This document shows positions 34,269-43,577 of a DNA stretch of 64,000 nucleotides, piece by piece; position 1 is the stretch's first letter; each line of letters opens with the position of its first letter. The position numbers and the translations under genes were made by a program. Location: NCBI GenBank assembly GCA_029865945.1, contig JARXAH010000094.1:28609-92608 (forward strand), given 5' to 3'. The notes under the pieces were generated by a model, which was not told the origin of the DNA, did not search any database, and saw only the letters and a list, made by a program, of their open reading frames with translations. This DNA is from Bacteriovoracaceae bacterium. GTDB taxonomy: Bacteria; Bdellovibrionota; Bacteriovoracia; Bacteriovoracales; Bacteriovoracaceae.

Positions 34269-35834
34269 TTAATTATTTTTTTTGCCCATTTTTCCTCCCA
34301 TTTTTTTTATCAATTTTGAGAGGAATAAAAGTTCATGGCCTCGCTTAAAGAGAATCACTTCCAAAAGAAAATATCCCAATAATCCCACGAGTAATAAGAG
34401 AAAAATTTTCCCCACCAATATAAAATTCATGAGCAGCCTAAACAAGGAAAAAAAGAGAAAAAGAAATCCCACCAACAACATCAAAGTAACCCGTTCTCGT
34501 CTTGTAAAAAACATTCGCCTAGGAAAAAGTTGCCTAGGTAAAAAACAAAAAAGACTAATCGAGTTGACTGCAATTGAAATCGAAGAGGACCAGGCCAAAA
34601 AAGAAAAACCAAAAAGCTTTACGAAGAAAGTAGCAAAAAGAATATTTATCAATATTGAAACGACCGCAATGACCAAAGCGAGCTTTTGCTTTTCTAATGT
34701 ATAAAAAACGGGGAGCAAAATTTTATGAATTCCATAAAAAGGTAATCCAAAACTATAAGCAAAAAGAGCTTGGGCGCACATCGTAGTATCCAGTGCCGAA
34801 AATTGTCCCCTTTGAAATAACACTTCAATTGGCCAATCAGGGAAAACCACTAAAAAAGTAAAAGGCAGCAACATAAAACACAAAGAAAGAAAAAGGGAAT
34901 GAGTCAAAATTTCAGACGCCCGTACATAATTTTTCTCCTTCCATTTCTCCGAAAAGAAAACCTGGTTCCCCGTGCCGATTGATACGCCGATAACTCCTAA
35001 AGGCAATTGAAAAATCCGAAAAGAATAAGACAACCACGAAACGGCACCGACACCTGAGGAGGTCGCTAGTATGGTGTTAATAAGAATATTGATTTGAGAC
35101 GCAGCAAATCCCACCAATCCTGGAATGAGCTGAGTAAAAACTTTTTTTACCTCCGGGCCCCAGATTTTTTTAGGGGGCATAAGCGAATAACCCAATTTCC
35201 AGAGGCCGGGCAATTGAATCGCAAGTTGAAAAAATCCCCCTAGTAACACCCCAACCGCTAGAGATTGAATTCCTGGATTACCTTTGATCGCAGCAAATAG
35301 CACAACTAAAATCGAAGAAATATTAAAAAGTACGGGAGAAAATGAGGGAAGAAAAAAAACTTTGTGCGTATTGAGCACGGCCATGACTACGGCCCCCAAT
35401 GACATCAACATCAAGAAAGGTGACATGATCTTCAGTAGTTCCACTGTAAGCAAAGCTTGCTTAGACCCAATCGCATAATCGGGCGCAAATAAAGGAATAA
35501 GTTGGGATGAAAAAAAAATGAGCATGAAGGCATAACCAAGACCCAACAGAAGTAAAATCCAAAAGCATTGCCTAAAAAGTTGCTGCATCTGTGTAGTGCC
35601 TTGAGTTTTGGCAAAAGCAAATTGTGCAAGGAACGATGAGGAAAAGGCCCCTTCGGCAAGTAAGTCTCTTAAGAGATTGGGAATTCTAAAGGCAACATTA
35701 AAAGCGTCAACTAATGGCCCAGCTCCAAAGTAATAGGCCACCACTTGTTCACGAACGAGTCCAAAAACGCGACTCAAAGATGTGGCCAGGGCCATAAATC
35801 CTGTGGCCTTTAATACAGAATTTTTTTGTGTCAT
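34269..35834 (-). CDS. murJ: Lipid II flippase MurJ
   Basis: MurJ moves lipid-linked peptidoglycan precursor across the inner membrane. The 521-residue protein has about 14 membrane segments and the characteristic start (TGFMALATSLSRVFGLVREQVVAYYFGAG in part: SLSRVFGLVREQ, YYFGAGPLVDAF, FRIPNLLRDLLAEGAFSSSF). The Arg residues in the central cavity segments are retained in these motifs. The C-terminus is a short Lys/Gly tail. The gene is divergent from the dehydrogenase gene, 47 bp apart. Confidence 0.95.
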   Translation of the reverse strand: MTQKNSVLKATGFMALATSLSRVFGLVREQVVAYYFGAGPLVDAFNVAFRIPNLLRDLLAEGAFSSSFLAQFAFAKTQGTTQMQQLFRQCFWILLLLGLGYAFMLIFFSSQLIPLFAPDYAIGSKQALLTVELLKIMSPFLMLMSLGAVVMAVLNTHKVFFLPSFSPVLFNISSILVVLFAAIKGNPGIQSLAVGVLLGGFFQLAIQLPGLWKLGYSLMPPKKIWGPEVKKVFTQLIPGLVGFAASQINILINTILATSSGVGAVSWLSYSFRIFQLPLGVIGVSIGTGNQVFFSEKWKEKNYVRASEILTHSLFLSLCFMLLPFTFLVVFPDWPIEVLFQRGQFSALDTTMCAQALFAYSFGLPFYGIHKILLPVFYTLEKQKLALVIAVVSILINILFATFFVKLFGFSFLAWSSSISIAVNSISLFCFLPRQLFPRRMFFTRRERVTLMLLVGFLFLFFSLFRLLMNFILVGKIFLLLLVGLLGYFLLEVILFKRGHELLFLSKLIKKMGGKMGKKNN

Positions 35835-35881
35835 TCGTGCACCTAATAAGCTACTTTTTTTACAATACAGTAAGGAGAATT

Positions 35882-36814
35882 ATGAAAACATCACCACGTC
35901 CTTTTATTTTCGTCGCAGATGGCATGAATGAGCAAATTTTTTCAAGACTAAAAGAAAATTCACAGTGGACTATTTTTCCACAAAATAAAAATAAGCTGGA
36001 GGTTCTCAAGGCCGAAGCGAAAAATATTACTGCGCTCATTGTGAGATCGGCCACTCAAGTAAATAAAGAACTCATCGACTTAATGCCCAACTGCAACATT
36101 GTCATTCGTGCAGGTGAAGGTATGGATAATATCGATTTGGAATATTGTCGCACAAAAAATATTGCGGCCTTCAATACTCCTGGTGCCAATGGTAATGCGG
36201 CCGCAGAATTGGCGGTATCTCATATGCTGGCCATGCTCAGAAAAATTCCTCAAGCGGATTTAACAATGCATCAAGGAAAATGGGAAAAAACTCTCTTTGT
36301 TGGCCATGAATTAACAAATAAAAAAGTGGGAATTTTAGGATTTGGAAAAATTGGTCAATTAGTTGCAAAACGACTTAAGGGTTTTGACGTTGAAATTTTT
36401 TATTTTGATCCCTCCAACAATGCGCCTGAATTAGGAACAAAATGCAACACCGTCGCCGAACTTTTTCAAAAATGCTCCCTCATTAGTATCCACGCTCCTC
36501 TCGTCGAACAAACAAGAAATTTAGTTACATTAAAAGAAATAAAACTTCTTCCCAAGCCAGCTTGGATCGTCAACTGTGCGAGGGGTGGTATCATAAATGA
36601 AACTGATCTATTAACAGCTCTCAATGAAGGAATAATAGAAGGTGCGGCGCTCGATGTTTTTGAAAAAGAACCGCTTCCTGAAAATTCCCCCTTGAGATCT
36701 CATCCCAAATTAGTGCTCACACCTCACCTAGGTGCAAGTACCCTGGAAGCTGAATTGCGGGTTGGTGGGCAAGTTCTCAATCTTTTAAGTGATTTCTATT
36801 CCAAGATCCCCTGA
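35882..36814 (+). CDS. D-2-hydroxyacid dehydrogenase, phosphoglycerate dehydrogenase-like
   Basis: An NAD-dependent oxidoreductase of the SerA group; 3-phosphoglycerate, the entry to serine synthesis, is the likely substrate. The 310-residue chain has the split catalytic domain, the dinucleotide fold GILGFGKIGQLVAKRL, the catalytic Arg in NCARGGIINE, the Glu in DVFEKEPLP and the His in TPHLGAST. No C-terminal ACT domain is present, so serine feedback of the usual kind is not expected. AAGGAG precedes the ATG at 35882; the frame runs upstream to 35828 but without family residues. Other 2-hydroxyacid substrates are possible. Confidence 0.85.
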   Translation: MKTSPRPFIFVADGMNEQIFSRLKENSQWTIFPQNKNKLEVLKAEAKNITALIVRSATQVNKELIDLMPNCNIVIRAGEGMDNIDLEYCRTKNIAAFNTPGANGNAAAELAVSHMLAMLRKIPQADLTMHQGKWEKTLFVGHELTNKKVGILGFGKIGQLVAKRLKGFDVEIFYFDPSNNAPELGTKCNTVAELFQKCSLISIHAPLVEQTRNLVTLKEIKLLPKPAWIVNCARGGIINETDLLTALNEGIIEGAALDVFEKEPLPENSPLRSHPKLVLTPHLGASTLEAELRVGGQVLNLLSDFYSKIP

Positions 36815-37076
36815 AACAAAATCGACCTCCAACGGCGTTGGTAACTTTGACTTGATAAAGCGCATGATCAATAACCGTGCACGATTTAGAAAGACAACAC
36901 TTAGGGCGCTACAAAATCTCCCCTTTCCTACCCTTGCTTTACAAATTCTTGGGCGAGGGGCCAAATTCTGAAAAAGCAGGCCTTCGCCTCATCGTGAAAG
37001 AGCGGAAATATTTTCACGATTTTGATTCTTAATTCACTCTTATTAACGATCTTTTTTGAAAGCAACAAAATTTCCA
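36815..37076 (+). other. Gene-free interval upstream of the tRNA pair
   Basis: About 260 bp with no supported gene on either strand and no hairpin followed by a T run. It ends at the predicted tRNA promoter. Short frames here lack ribosome sites. Confidence 0.45.
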
Positions 37077-37105
37077 TTGACACTTTTTAGGCCGTCTCTT
37101 AAATT
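37077..37105 (+). promoter_or_regulatory. Predicted promoter of the tRNA-Lys/tRNA-Glu pair
   Basis: A perfect TTGACA (37077-37082) is followed after exactly 17 bp by TAAATT (37100-37105). The expected start near 37112 is about 17 bp before the mature 5' end of tRNA-Lys. A GC-rich discriminator is not obvious. Confidence 0.65.
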
Positions 37106-37128
37106 ATCTTTCTAGCTTGCACATTTGT

Positions 37129-37205
37129 GGTCTCGTAGCTCAGTTGGTTAGAGCACGTCACTTTTAATGATGGGGTCGTGCGTTCGAGTCGCACCGGGAT
37201 CACCA
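37129..37205 (+). tRNA. tRNA-Lys (UUU)
   Basis: A 77-nt cloverleaf. The acceptor stem GGTCTCG pairs with CGGGATC (two G-U pairs), the anticodon stem CGTCA/TGATG closes the loop CTTTTAA with anticodon TTT, and the T arm is GTGCG-TTCGAGT-CGCAC. The 3' CCA is encoded. Confidence 0.96.
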
Positions 37206-37253
37206 CTTTTTTGCTAAGTCTAATCTCTACTTTGATCTTTCACTTTTTTTTGC

Positions 37254-37331
37254 GCTCCCTTCGTCTAGCCCGGTCTAGGACATCGCCTTTTCACGGCGGT
37301 AACAGGGGTTCGAATCCCCTAGGGAGTGCCA
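37254..37331 (+). tRNA. tRNA-Glu (UUC)
   Basis: A 78-nt cloverleaf. The acceptor GCTCCCT pairs with AGGGAGT, the anticodon stem TCGCC/GGCGG closes the loop TTTTCAC with anticodon TTC, and the T arm is AGGGG-TTCGAAT-CCCCT. The 3' CCA is encoded. It lies 48 bp after tRNA-Lys, probably on one transcript. Confidence 0.96.
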
Positions 37332-37485
37332 ATTCTTGAACTTATTTTCAAACAAATTTTTTACTCAACAACATCTCGATAAGAGCTCAATAAGAGGAAG
37401 TCTTAAAAAGACGTGTCTGATGGTGACTTGATTATCGAAAGATTTTTTTAAGGCCTGGGAGATGAAAAGTATATTTTACGATAAG

Positions 37486-37515
37486 GATTCGGCCCGACAA
37501 ATCCGGGGCCGAATC
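37486..37515 (-). terminator. Strong hairpin downstream of a minus-strand secreted-protein gene
   Basis: A perfect 10-bp GC-rich stem (GATTCGGCCC / GGGCCGAATC) with a 10-base loop starts 13 bp after the stop of the gene at 37529. No long T run follows on the minus strand, so termination efficiency is uncertain. Confidence 0.5.
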
Positions 37516-37528
37516 GAACGAAATGCAA

Positions 37529-37888
37529 CTACTGAGAAATTTGAGTACAAGATCCAACCCAAGTGTGTCCACAGCTAGGATTGTTATAATTGGGACGTCT
37601 TTGACTTGAACAAGAGGCCGCACACTTTGAACTTGAATTGGCGGACGCAGCGGATTGGGCGGCACTTCTCGAAGATCCTTGGCCTGATCCGTAATACTCT
37701 CGCAAGGAAACTCCTCCCTGACCACAACTTGTATTCGCCCCGCAACTCCATTTTTCAATATCATGATCGCTGTCAATGTGATCGGCCATGAACTCTATTA
37801 CTGAATTTTCAGATGCATGCGCCTCAATGGATAGCGTTGCCATAGTGGCCACCAAACTTAAGAACACAAATAAGAATTTTAATTTCAC
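37529..37888 (-). CDS. Small secreted Ser/Cys-rich protein
   Basis: A 119-residue exported protein. The GTG start at 37888 has a near-perfect AGGAGG six bases upstream; an ATG at 37930 would precede the signal peptide with 14 charged residues and lacks such a site. The signal peptide ends about at EAHA. The mature part holds six Cys in the pattern SCGANTSCG, KCAASC, SCGHTW and GSC, with a Ser/Ala/Gln-rich stretch between. Disulfide-rich and extracellular or periplasmic, family unknown. Confidence 0.72.
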   Translation of the reverse strand: MKLKFLFVFLSLVATMATLSIEAHASENSVIEFMADHIDSDHDIEKWSCGANTSCGQGGVSLREYYGSGQGSSRSAAQSAASANSSSKCAASCSSQRRPNYNNPSCGHTWVGSCTQISQ

Positions 37889-38037
37889 GAAATACCTCCT
37901 ATCGATTGTTAAAAGGGAATTGTGTTTCAAAAAATAATCGCAAGCAACATCAATGAAGAAATGATGAGGAAAACTGTTTCATATAAAATGAAACAACGTC
38001 TGATTTATGAAATAATTTTTTTGTAACTAAAATAAAC

Positions 38038-39273
38038 CTAGTCGATATAATCTAAACTTTTAGAGTAAGACTCATCAATCATTTTAGCGCAAAGAAAAGA
38101 CAAAAATAAAACCAAGGATCCCAAAACCAGAACGCTTTCAATTAAATTAAATTTTGTTAACAAAAACGTTAACGACATATTTTGAACGATCAATGATCCC
38201 CTCACAAAATTGGGAACGGACGTTGCAAAAGTGGAACGCAAGTTAGTACCAAACTGTTCTGCGCCTAACATCACAAATAAGGCCCAAAATCCCACCGAAA
38301 TTCCAATAAAAAAACAAATGGTGTAAAAATAAGCTGGGCCCTTACCACTAGTCGTAAACAGATATAGGAAAAAAAAGAAAAGTGTGAAGGCCTGAAAAAG
38401 ATAAATGACTTTTTTTCTGGATTGCCATTTGTGACTTAAATATCCGGATAAAAAATCACCTACCGCAAGGCCTAAGTAAGAGATGGTAATTGATCTTGAC
38501 GGCATAATTTCACCAACCACCCCCAGCGCTTTTCCAATTTCACTTGAAAGGGTCATTAGTATTCCTGCAACAAACCAAATAGGAACGCCAATGAAAACAC
38601 AAAGAACAAAACGCTTCAAAACGCTTGGCCTGAATAGTGCACTTAAAAAAGAAGGACGCTTCAAACTTGATACTTTTTTTAAGTCTAAAAATAAACTTGA
38701 TTCTTTTACCTGCAGCCTCAGCATTAATAAAAGAAAACCAAGCGAGCCACCTACGATATAGCAAACTCGCCAATCTACCAATTCGACAAGTAATCCGCCC
38801 ATGAGTGCTCCGCTTACACCGATGGCCGCGATAAGTGCTGTCCCCATCCCGCGCAAGTGGGTCGGCAAACTTTCTGACACCAAGGTTACTCCCACTCCTA
38901 ACTCACCTGCCAATCCTACTCCCGATAAAAATCGCAAGATGGCATACGAATTCACATCATCTACAAATCCATTTAATAAATTGGCCAAGGAATAAAGAAA
39001 GATGGATCCAAATAATGTTTTTAGACGTCCTACTTTATCGCCTAAAATCCCCCAAAAAATTCCTCCCACTAGCATTCCCAACATCTGAGAGTTGATAAGA
39101 TACTGACCAGTAGAGAGTAACTCTGAGTCCGGCACATTTAGGGATTTCAAACTTGAAACGCGTACCATGCCAAATAAAGTAATATCGAAAATATCTACAA
39201 AATAGCCTAGCGCCACAAGAATTAGGCCTGAATTTTTAAATAATACAGACCATTCAATTTTATTTTTCATCAT
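38038..39273 (-). CDS. MFS transporter
   Basis: A 411-residue major facilitator with 12 predicted membrane segments. The loop 2-3 signature is GILGDKVGRLKTLFG, and the segment-4/5 region LRFLSGVGLAGELGVGVTLVSE resembles the metabolite:H+ symporter branch (sugars, organic acids, osmolytes). The start is ATGATG at 39270-39273, with a GAAAGGG site; a longer frame to 39372 overlaps the upstream gene and adds a non-family basic extension. It follows the DUF4105 gene after 13 bp. The substrate is unknown. Confidence 0.88.
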   Translation of the reverse strand: MMKNKIEWSVLFKNSGLILVALGYFVDIFDITLFGMVRVSSLKSLNVPDSELLSTGQYLINSQMLGMLVGGIFWGILGDKVGRLKTLFGSIFLYSLANLLNGFVDDVNSYAILRFLSGVGLAGELGVGVTLVSESLPTHLRGMGTALIAAIGVSGALMGGLLVELVDWRVCYIVGGSLGFLLLMLRLQVKESSLFLDLKKVSSLKRPSFLSALFRPSVLKRFVLCVFIGVPIWFVAGILMTLSSEIGKALGVVGEIMPSRSITISYLGLAVGDFLSGYLSHKWQSRKKVIYLFQAFTLFFFFLYLFTTSGKGPAYFYTICFFIGISVGFWALFVMLGAEQFGTNLRSTFATSVPNFVRGSLIVQNMSLTFLLTKFNLIESVLVLGSLVLFLSFLCAKMIDESYSKSLDYID

Positions 39274-39286
39274 TTGCCCTTTCAGA

Positions 39287-41224
39287 CTAAAAATAGTGAT
39301 GCCATCCCGTCTCAAGAGTAGTTTGAGAATTTTTATAATCTGCCCTAAAATACCAACTTTGCGAAGACGCAAAATGCCACCTTGTCTCCCACGAAGATTG
39401 TAAATACCATTCTGATCTCATTCCTACCCAAGGAGCATAGAAAAAATCCATTTGTGATGAAAGAGAATTTTGATACCAAAAAAAGGCGCCGATTCTTGGG
39501 CCCACTTGCCAACCCAAATCATTATCTAACTTTGGCATAATGCTTAATTGTTGGGCCACATGGGAGTATACCAAAATAGTGTTGGAGTTATTTTTAAATT
39601 CTGTACTGGCGCCCAGGGAGATAAAAGCGTTTAACCCCTGGCACTGATAGCAAATATCTTTGTAGCTTGTTTTATCCCACCAGACTCTTATTTGATAATT
39701 AGGATTTAAGCGCCAAAATTTCCAAGGAGAAAAAGTCATTAAATTTAGTAACTGAATTTCTTCCATGCTTATTTTATTTTCTCTCGTTTCATAGATAGCT
39801 TTTAGCGATAAAAACTCTAAAGACATTCCGGGAATTGTTCCCATATTGGGATCGAGCGCATCATGAAAAGCAAATCGATATTGGATACCAACTCCCTCTT
39901 CCTTAAAATTATTTTCTCGCTTATGAGAATTTGGGCCAAAACTTGCACTTCGTGCGTAAAGAGTAGACCTCCTGGTGGCGTGGACGGATTCAGGAGGAGA
40001 TTCATGCCACTCAATCTTTTTTTCATCTGTTGAGGGAAGTTTACTTCGCATCGTCAAGGCCTCATGACGGGCCTGAGTGGCAACGGGATCTTGCTTGAGT
40101 AATTCATTGGCCTTTGAAAAATCTAAATACTGAACATAACTATCTAGTAATTTTGCATTTTGCTTCCATCCACTTCGATCGGGGGCAGCAATTAAACGTT
40201 TCAATTCTGATTGTTCATTAGCACTCAAATTTTGATAAAAGGATTGCCAAATTTTTTCTTGGCCTGGACGAAAAGATGGGGTTTCAATTAAATGATGTTT
40301 TTTTAGCGCCTTCACTGTATCCACTGGGACCACATAGAAAGGAAATTGATTATCCCAAATTAAATCTTCATCTGTCGGATTTCCATCAACCAACTTGATG
40401 GCCTGAATGACACGCAAAATAATATCGCTACAATTGTGAATAAAAAAAGAATAATCAAACTTAGAACTTGCAAGTTCCCATAAGTGAAGCAACAGATAAT
40501 ATTTTTCATTTTGAGTCAATTTTAACTGATAAGACCACAGATCTCTTTTCTCAAAACTTTGGTACTCTCTCACCTTGTAATAATAGGGAACCGCGGTTAG
40601 TACCCCTTTAAAATTTCCAAGGAGTCCGTTGATGGCATAGAGGAGCGGATTTTCCGTCGTTACGACGGCACCAAAACTCACACCGACATCTAGCAATTCT
40701 TGCTGCTGTAATCCCAAATTGGCCGATCGCTCTAGTCGCAAAAAGGTGTGCCCAAAAAGAGAGGCGGCCGCATAACTATAGTAGGAGGTAAAAACCAGGG
40801 AAGCATTTTCAATAGCGAATTCTTTTAAAAAATCTTTTAGTTCGTGACACTGCGCCAATAGCGAATCAAAATTGAAACGAAATTTTTCATTTTGTGATTC
40901 TAGCTTTTTTATCAACCAAAGACTTCTTAAGGGAAATCGGCAAAGAGAGGCGATGGAATATTGATTATTTTCTAATAAATGCTTGGCCAAGAATTCAATT
41001 TCGGACTTAGGATCATTTTTTCCATTTTTACTTAAATAAAAAGAATCATCTTTAACTAATCCCTTTCCACTATCTTCGTAATAAAGAAGGTACTTCCATG
41101 TAAGGGATTGAGACAATTCTTCAAAATTTGTTTGAGCAAATAATAATGATTGAAAGGAAAAGAAAATAAAAAATAAAAAAGGCCCATTTGGAAATTTCCA
41201 TGAATGGGCCCGCTTAAAAAGCAT
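39287..41224 (-). CDS. DUF4105-domain exported protein
   Basis: A 645-residue envelope protein with a signal peptide (FLFFIFFSFQSLLFAQ). The DUF4105 core spans about residues 125-285: SYYSYAAASLFGHTFLRLER, then ALLGNFKGVLTAVPYYYKV in the form LLGNFKGVLTAVPYYYKV, and FFIHNCSDIILRVI. The conserved His and Cys in GHTF and HNCS have been likened to a papain-like active site. The remaining 300 residues are beta-rich with alternating aromatic residues and end in WHHYF, which fits an outer-membrane barrel. It is followed by the MFS gene after 13 bp. Confidence 0.85.
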   Translation of the reverse strand: MLFKRAHSWKFPNGPFLFFIFFSFQSLLFAQTNFEELSQSLTWKYLLYYEDSGKGLVKDDSFYLSKNGKNDPKSEIEFLAKHLLENNQYSIASLCRFPLRSLWLIKKLESQNEKFRFNFDSLLAQCHELKDFLKEFAIENASLVFTSYYSYAAASLFGHTFLRLERSANLGLQQQELLDVGVSFGAVVTTENPLLYAINGLLGNFKGVLTAVPYYYKVREYQSFEKRDLWSYQLKLTQNEKYYLLLHLWELASSKFDYSFFIHNCSDIILRVIQAIKLVDGNPTDEDLIWDNQFPFYVVPVDTVKALKKHHLIETPSFRPGQEKIWQSFYQNLSANEQSELKRLIAAPDRSGWKQNAKLLDSYVQYLDFSKANELLKQDPVATQARHEALTMRSKLPSTDEKKIEWHESPPESVHATRRSTLYARSASFGPNSHKRENNFKEEGVGIQYRFAFHDALDPNMGTIPGMSLEFLSLKAIYETRENKISMEEIQLLNLMTFSPWKFWRLNPNYQIRVWWDKTSYKDICYQCQGLNAFISLGASTEFKNNSNTILVYSHVAQQLSIMPKLDNDLGWQVGPRIGAFFWYQNSLSSQMDFFYAPWVGMRSEWYLQSSWETRWHFASSQSWYFRADYKNSQTTLETGWHHYF

Positions 41225-41255
41225 GAGATTATATTTAAAAAATTATTTAGCTAAA

Positions 41256-41765
41256 TTAAACAGCATCACATCTCAAAATAGATGATTCTTCTTTTATGGT
41301 TTCAATAATCAAACGATTCAACTCTGTTCCTTGCATAGGCGACTTAGGAAAAATTGTTTCGTAATTTTTCTTCAAGGTCATACCAAACAAAGTGGCATTA
41401 TTGCATCCATAAAGAGTGGCCAATGAAACAATCGTTTCTCCAGTACCTTTTGCTGCTTCTAGAGAAATTTCATTTTTATTAGCTTCTAGAAATTCCGTAG
41501 TTGATCTTCCAAAAACACCTTTACAGTTTGAAGTTCCCAGGGTCATGGCAATCGTTTGAGAACCTGTACCATTTAAGGTTGCCGCAAAAATCTGTACTGG
41601 TCCTTTTTGACTTCCAAAGACCATCGATCCTAACCCACATCCCGCTTGGCCGTAACCTTTTTGAGTTTGAGCAAATGACTCTGGGCCAAACGTACTTATG
41701 ACGAGAATAAAAATTTTGATGATTTTTAACCAAGAGCTACTACTTCGAATTCCATAACTTTTCAT
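41256..41765 (-). CDS. DUF3015-like secreted protein
   Basis: A 169-residue exported protein. After the signal peptide (to about FAQ) the chain reads YGQAGCGLGSMVFGS, then GTSNCKGVFG, and ends FGMTLKKNYETIFP and SSILRCDAV. The Cys-Gly-x-Gly start, four Cys and the repeated FG pattern fit DUF3015, a family of periplasmic proteins of unknown function. It lies 31 bp upstream of the DUF4105 gene on the same strand and is probably cotranscribed with it. Confidence 0.8.
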   Translation of the reverse strand: MKSYGIRSSSSWLKIIKIFILVISTFGPESFAQTQKGYGQAGCGLGSMVFGSQKGPVQIFAATLNGTGSQTIAMTLGTSNCKGVFGRSTTEFLEANKNEISLEAAKGTGETIVSLATLYGCNNATLFGMTLKKNYETIFPKSPMQGTELNRLIIETIKEESSILRCDAV

Positions 41766-41866
41766 GAATACTCCTTCATTGAGATAAACTAACTGAAACT
41801 AATATGTAAAATCATCAGATACCATCTATCAACTAATTGTAAATAAAAAACTTCTAACGTCGTCTT

Positions 41867-42451
41867 TCAATCCTCAAAGCAGATATGCGACAAAATGTCT
41901 TTCTCTATTTCCCTTAAAGACTTGTCGTCTAATTTCTTTGATTGCTTTAATGAGTCAAGTAAATCTAACTCCAAAGCATAACCACCATAGTCAGTTAATC
42001 GATCGCACTCGAGTGAATTCAGTTTGTTACTTGAATAAAAAAGATGATGCGCATGTCGATCATCTTTATCAATTAAGTGAGTTAATTCATGGAATATAAT
42101 TAATTGCTGTTTTAATTGTGAAGTTAGTAAAAAAAAATTCTTATTCAAATAAATTTTATCATCCCCTTGAAAAACGCAAGAATAATGATTTTCCAAACAA
42201 TGATCATGTTCAAGGGAAATAAAAAAAATTTCTTTCCATAAATCATTCCAACTTAAAATATCTTTATTAGTAAATATTTTTTTCCATTTAGGTGGGATAC
42301 TCAGGTCAGCCAAATTTTTCTTTGACCATTTCTGCAATTCTAAAACTTTTTTTAAATAATCCTCATTTGTTGACTCTAGGGTTATTCCCTCAGATTGAAT
42401 GACCTTGGATGTACTACAACTAAGGCAAAAAAAAAGAAGAAAAACTTTCAC
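41867..42451 (-). CDS. Putative metallopeptidase-like lipoprotein with HELTH motif
   Basis: A 194-residue protein with a short lipoprotein signal (lipobox LSC, Cys12) and a zinc-binding motif HELTH at residues 121-125 within IIFHELTHLIDKDD. A downstream Glu/Asp-rich helix (LECDRLTDYGGYALELD) could supply the third ligand. The fold looks like a minimal gluzincin, but no named family is recognised. The GTG start abuts the stop of the preceding gene directly, so translation should be coupled to it. It is the last gene of the sensor-kinase operon. Confidence 0.7.
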   Translation of the reverse strand: MKVFLLFFCLSCSTSKVIQSEGITLESTNEDYLKKVLELQKWSKKNLADLSIPPKWKKIFTNKDILSWNDLWKEIFFISLEHDHCLENHYSCVFQGDDKIYLNKNFFLLTSQLKQQLIIFHELTHLIDKDDRHAHHLFYSSNKLNSLECDRLTDYGGYALELDLLDSLKQSKKLDDKSLREIEKDILSHICFED

Positions 42452-42883
42452 TTAATGAACTTGGACTGGGATGGTGATCGTCTCAAAAGAATTCATAAAA
42501 TAAAAATATTTCAATTGATACTGAACTTTTAGGTCCCATAACTGATTCATGGAAAACCAAACTTTACTGACCAAGTATAAATCCTTACTTAAATTTTCAA
42601 TCTTTGTTCTTGGGCCTCGGTGACCATCCTCGAGACAACTCATCTCCATCCACAAGATAACTTTGACGTCTTCAACAGCATATTTCCAGTGCTGGTAATA
42701 AAATTTTAAATTAAATTTTTCTTCTTGTTGGGATTGAAATGGCCTAGATGTTAAAGATTCGTAAGTGACACAAACGGAATTGGATTCATTACAAAATTTA
42801 TCACTTTCCATCCCATATAAATTTAATTTTAAGATGGTCGTAAGAAATAAAAAAAAGAAAAATTTCAGAAAATTACTTTGCAT
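42452..42883 (-). CDS. Small exported protein of unknown function
   Basis: A 143-residue protein with a hydrophobic signal sequence (FLKFFFFLFLTTILKLNLYG) and a beta-rich mature domain with three Cys. The ATG at 42883 overlaps the response-regulator stop by 11 bp; a longer start at 42928 would read through regulator sequence. It immediately precedes the HELTH lipoprotein gene with no spacer. Its position makes it a probable part of the kinase-controlled unit. No family seen. Confidence 0.65.
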   Translation of the reverse strand: MQSNFLKFFFFLFLTTILKLNLYGMESDKFCNESNSVCVTYESLTSRPFQSQQEEKFNLKFYYQHWKYAVEDVKVILWMEMSCLEDGHRGPRTKIENLSKDLYLVSKVWFSMNQLWDLKVQYQLKYFYFMNSFETITIPVQVH

Positions 42884-43577
42884 GGTAGTTCTTGTTAAAG
42901 CGGTAACCAATCCCACGAACTGTATCAATCACATCATCCCCAAATTTTTGGCGGAGTTGCAAAACATGGGTATCAATGGTCCTTGTTGCCGGCGTGAATT
43001 CAAATCCCCAAACTTTGTTAAGCATTTCATCACGAGTAAAAGGTTTACCTGGACTCTCCGCTAACAAAACGAGTAAATCAAATTCCATTTTGGTTAAGTG
43101 AGTGAGATTTTCATTAAAAAAGACTTCTCGATTTTCAAAATTAATTAATAAAGGCCCACGCTTAATAATTTTTTCTGGATGAATTTGTGCTACTTGAGAA
43201 GAGTCATTTTTGCGAAGTTGCACTCGCATTCGTGCCACCAGCTCCCGCGGCTCAAAGGGTTTTGTCATATAGTCATCTGCACCTGATTCTAATCCGATGA
43301 CCTTGTCTAATAATTCGGATTTTGCTGTGAGCATGATGACGGGTGTTTTAATGCGATTTGACCTCATGTCCTTTAGCCAATCAATTCCTTGGCCATCAGG
43401 CAACATCCAGTCGAGTAAAATAATATCGAATTTCTGAACTGAGTTTGTTATGCCAAAACTTTCTTTCGCCGATTGAATACTAGTCGACCAAGAAATTTCA
43501 AACCCTTCTTGTTTTAAAAAATGCTGAATAGATTGTCCAAGAGTTCGATCATCTTCCACTAATAATACTTTAACCAT
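42873..43577 (-). CDS. OmpR-family response regulator
   Basis: A DNA-binding regulator of a two-component system. The 234-residue protein has a receiver domain (residues 3-118) with acidic Asp9 and Asp10, phospho-acceptor Asp56 in ILLDWMLPDG and the TAKSE signal residues, then a winged helix (about 135-230) with the recognition segment ATRTIDTHVLQLRQKFGDD and the end VRGIGYRF. Its ATG lies inside the kinase gene (8-bp overlap), so the pair is made together. Confidence 0.95.
   Translation of the reverse strand: MVKVLLVEDDRTLGQSIQHFLKQEGFEISWSTSIQSAKESFGITNSVQKFDIILLDWMLPDGQGIDWLKDMRSNRIKTPVIMLTAKSELLDKVIGLESGADDYMTKPFEPRELVARMRVQLRKNDSSQVAQIHPEKIIKRGPLLINFENREVFFNENLTHLTKMEFDLLVLLAESPGKPFTRDEMLNKVWGFEFTPATRTIDTHVLQLRQKFGDDVIDTVRGIGYRFNKNYHAK

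Noticed and set aside
37432..37776. A 114-codon frame overlapping the small secreted protein
   Set aside because: The alternative frame at 37888 has AGGAGG, a signal peptide and a Cys pattern, while this one has none of these.
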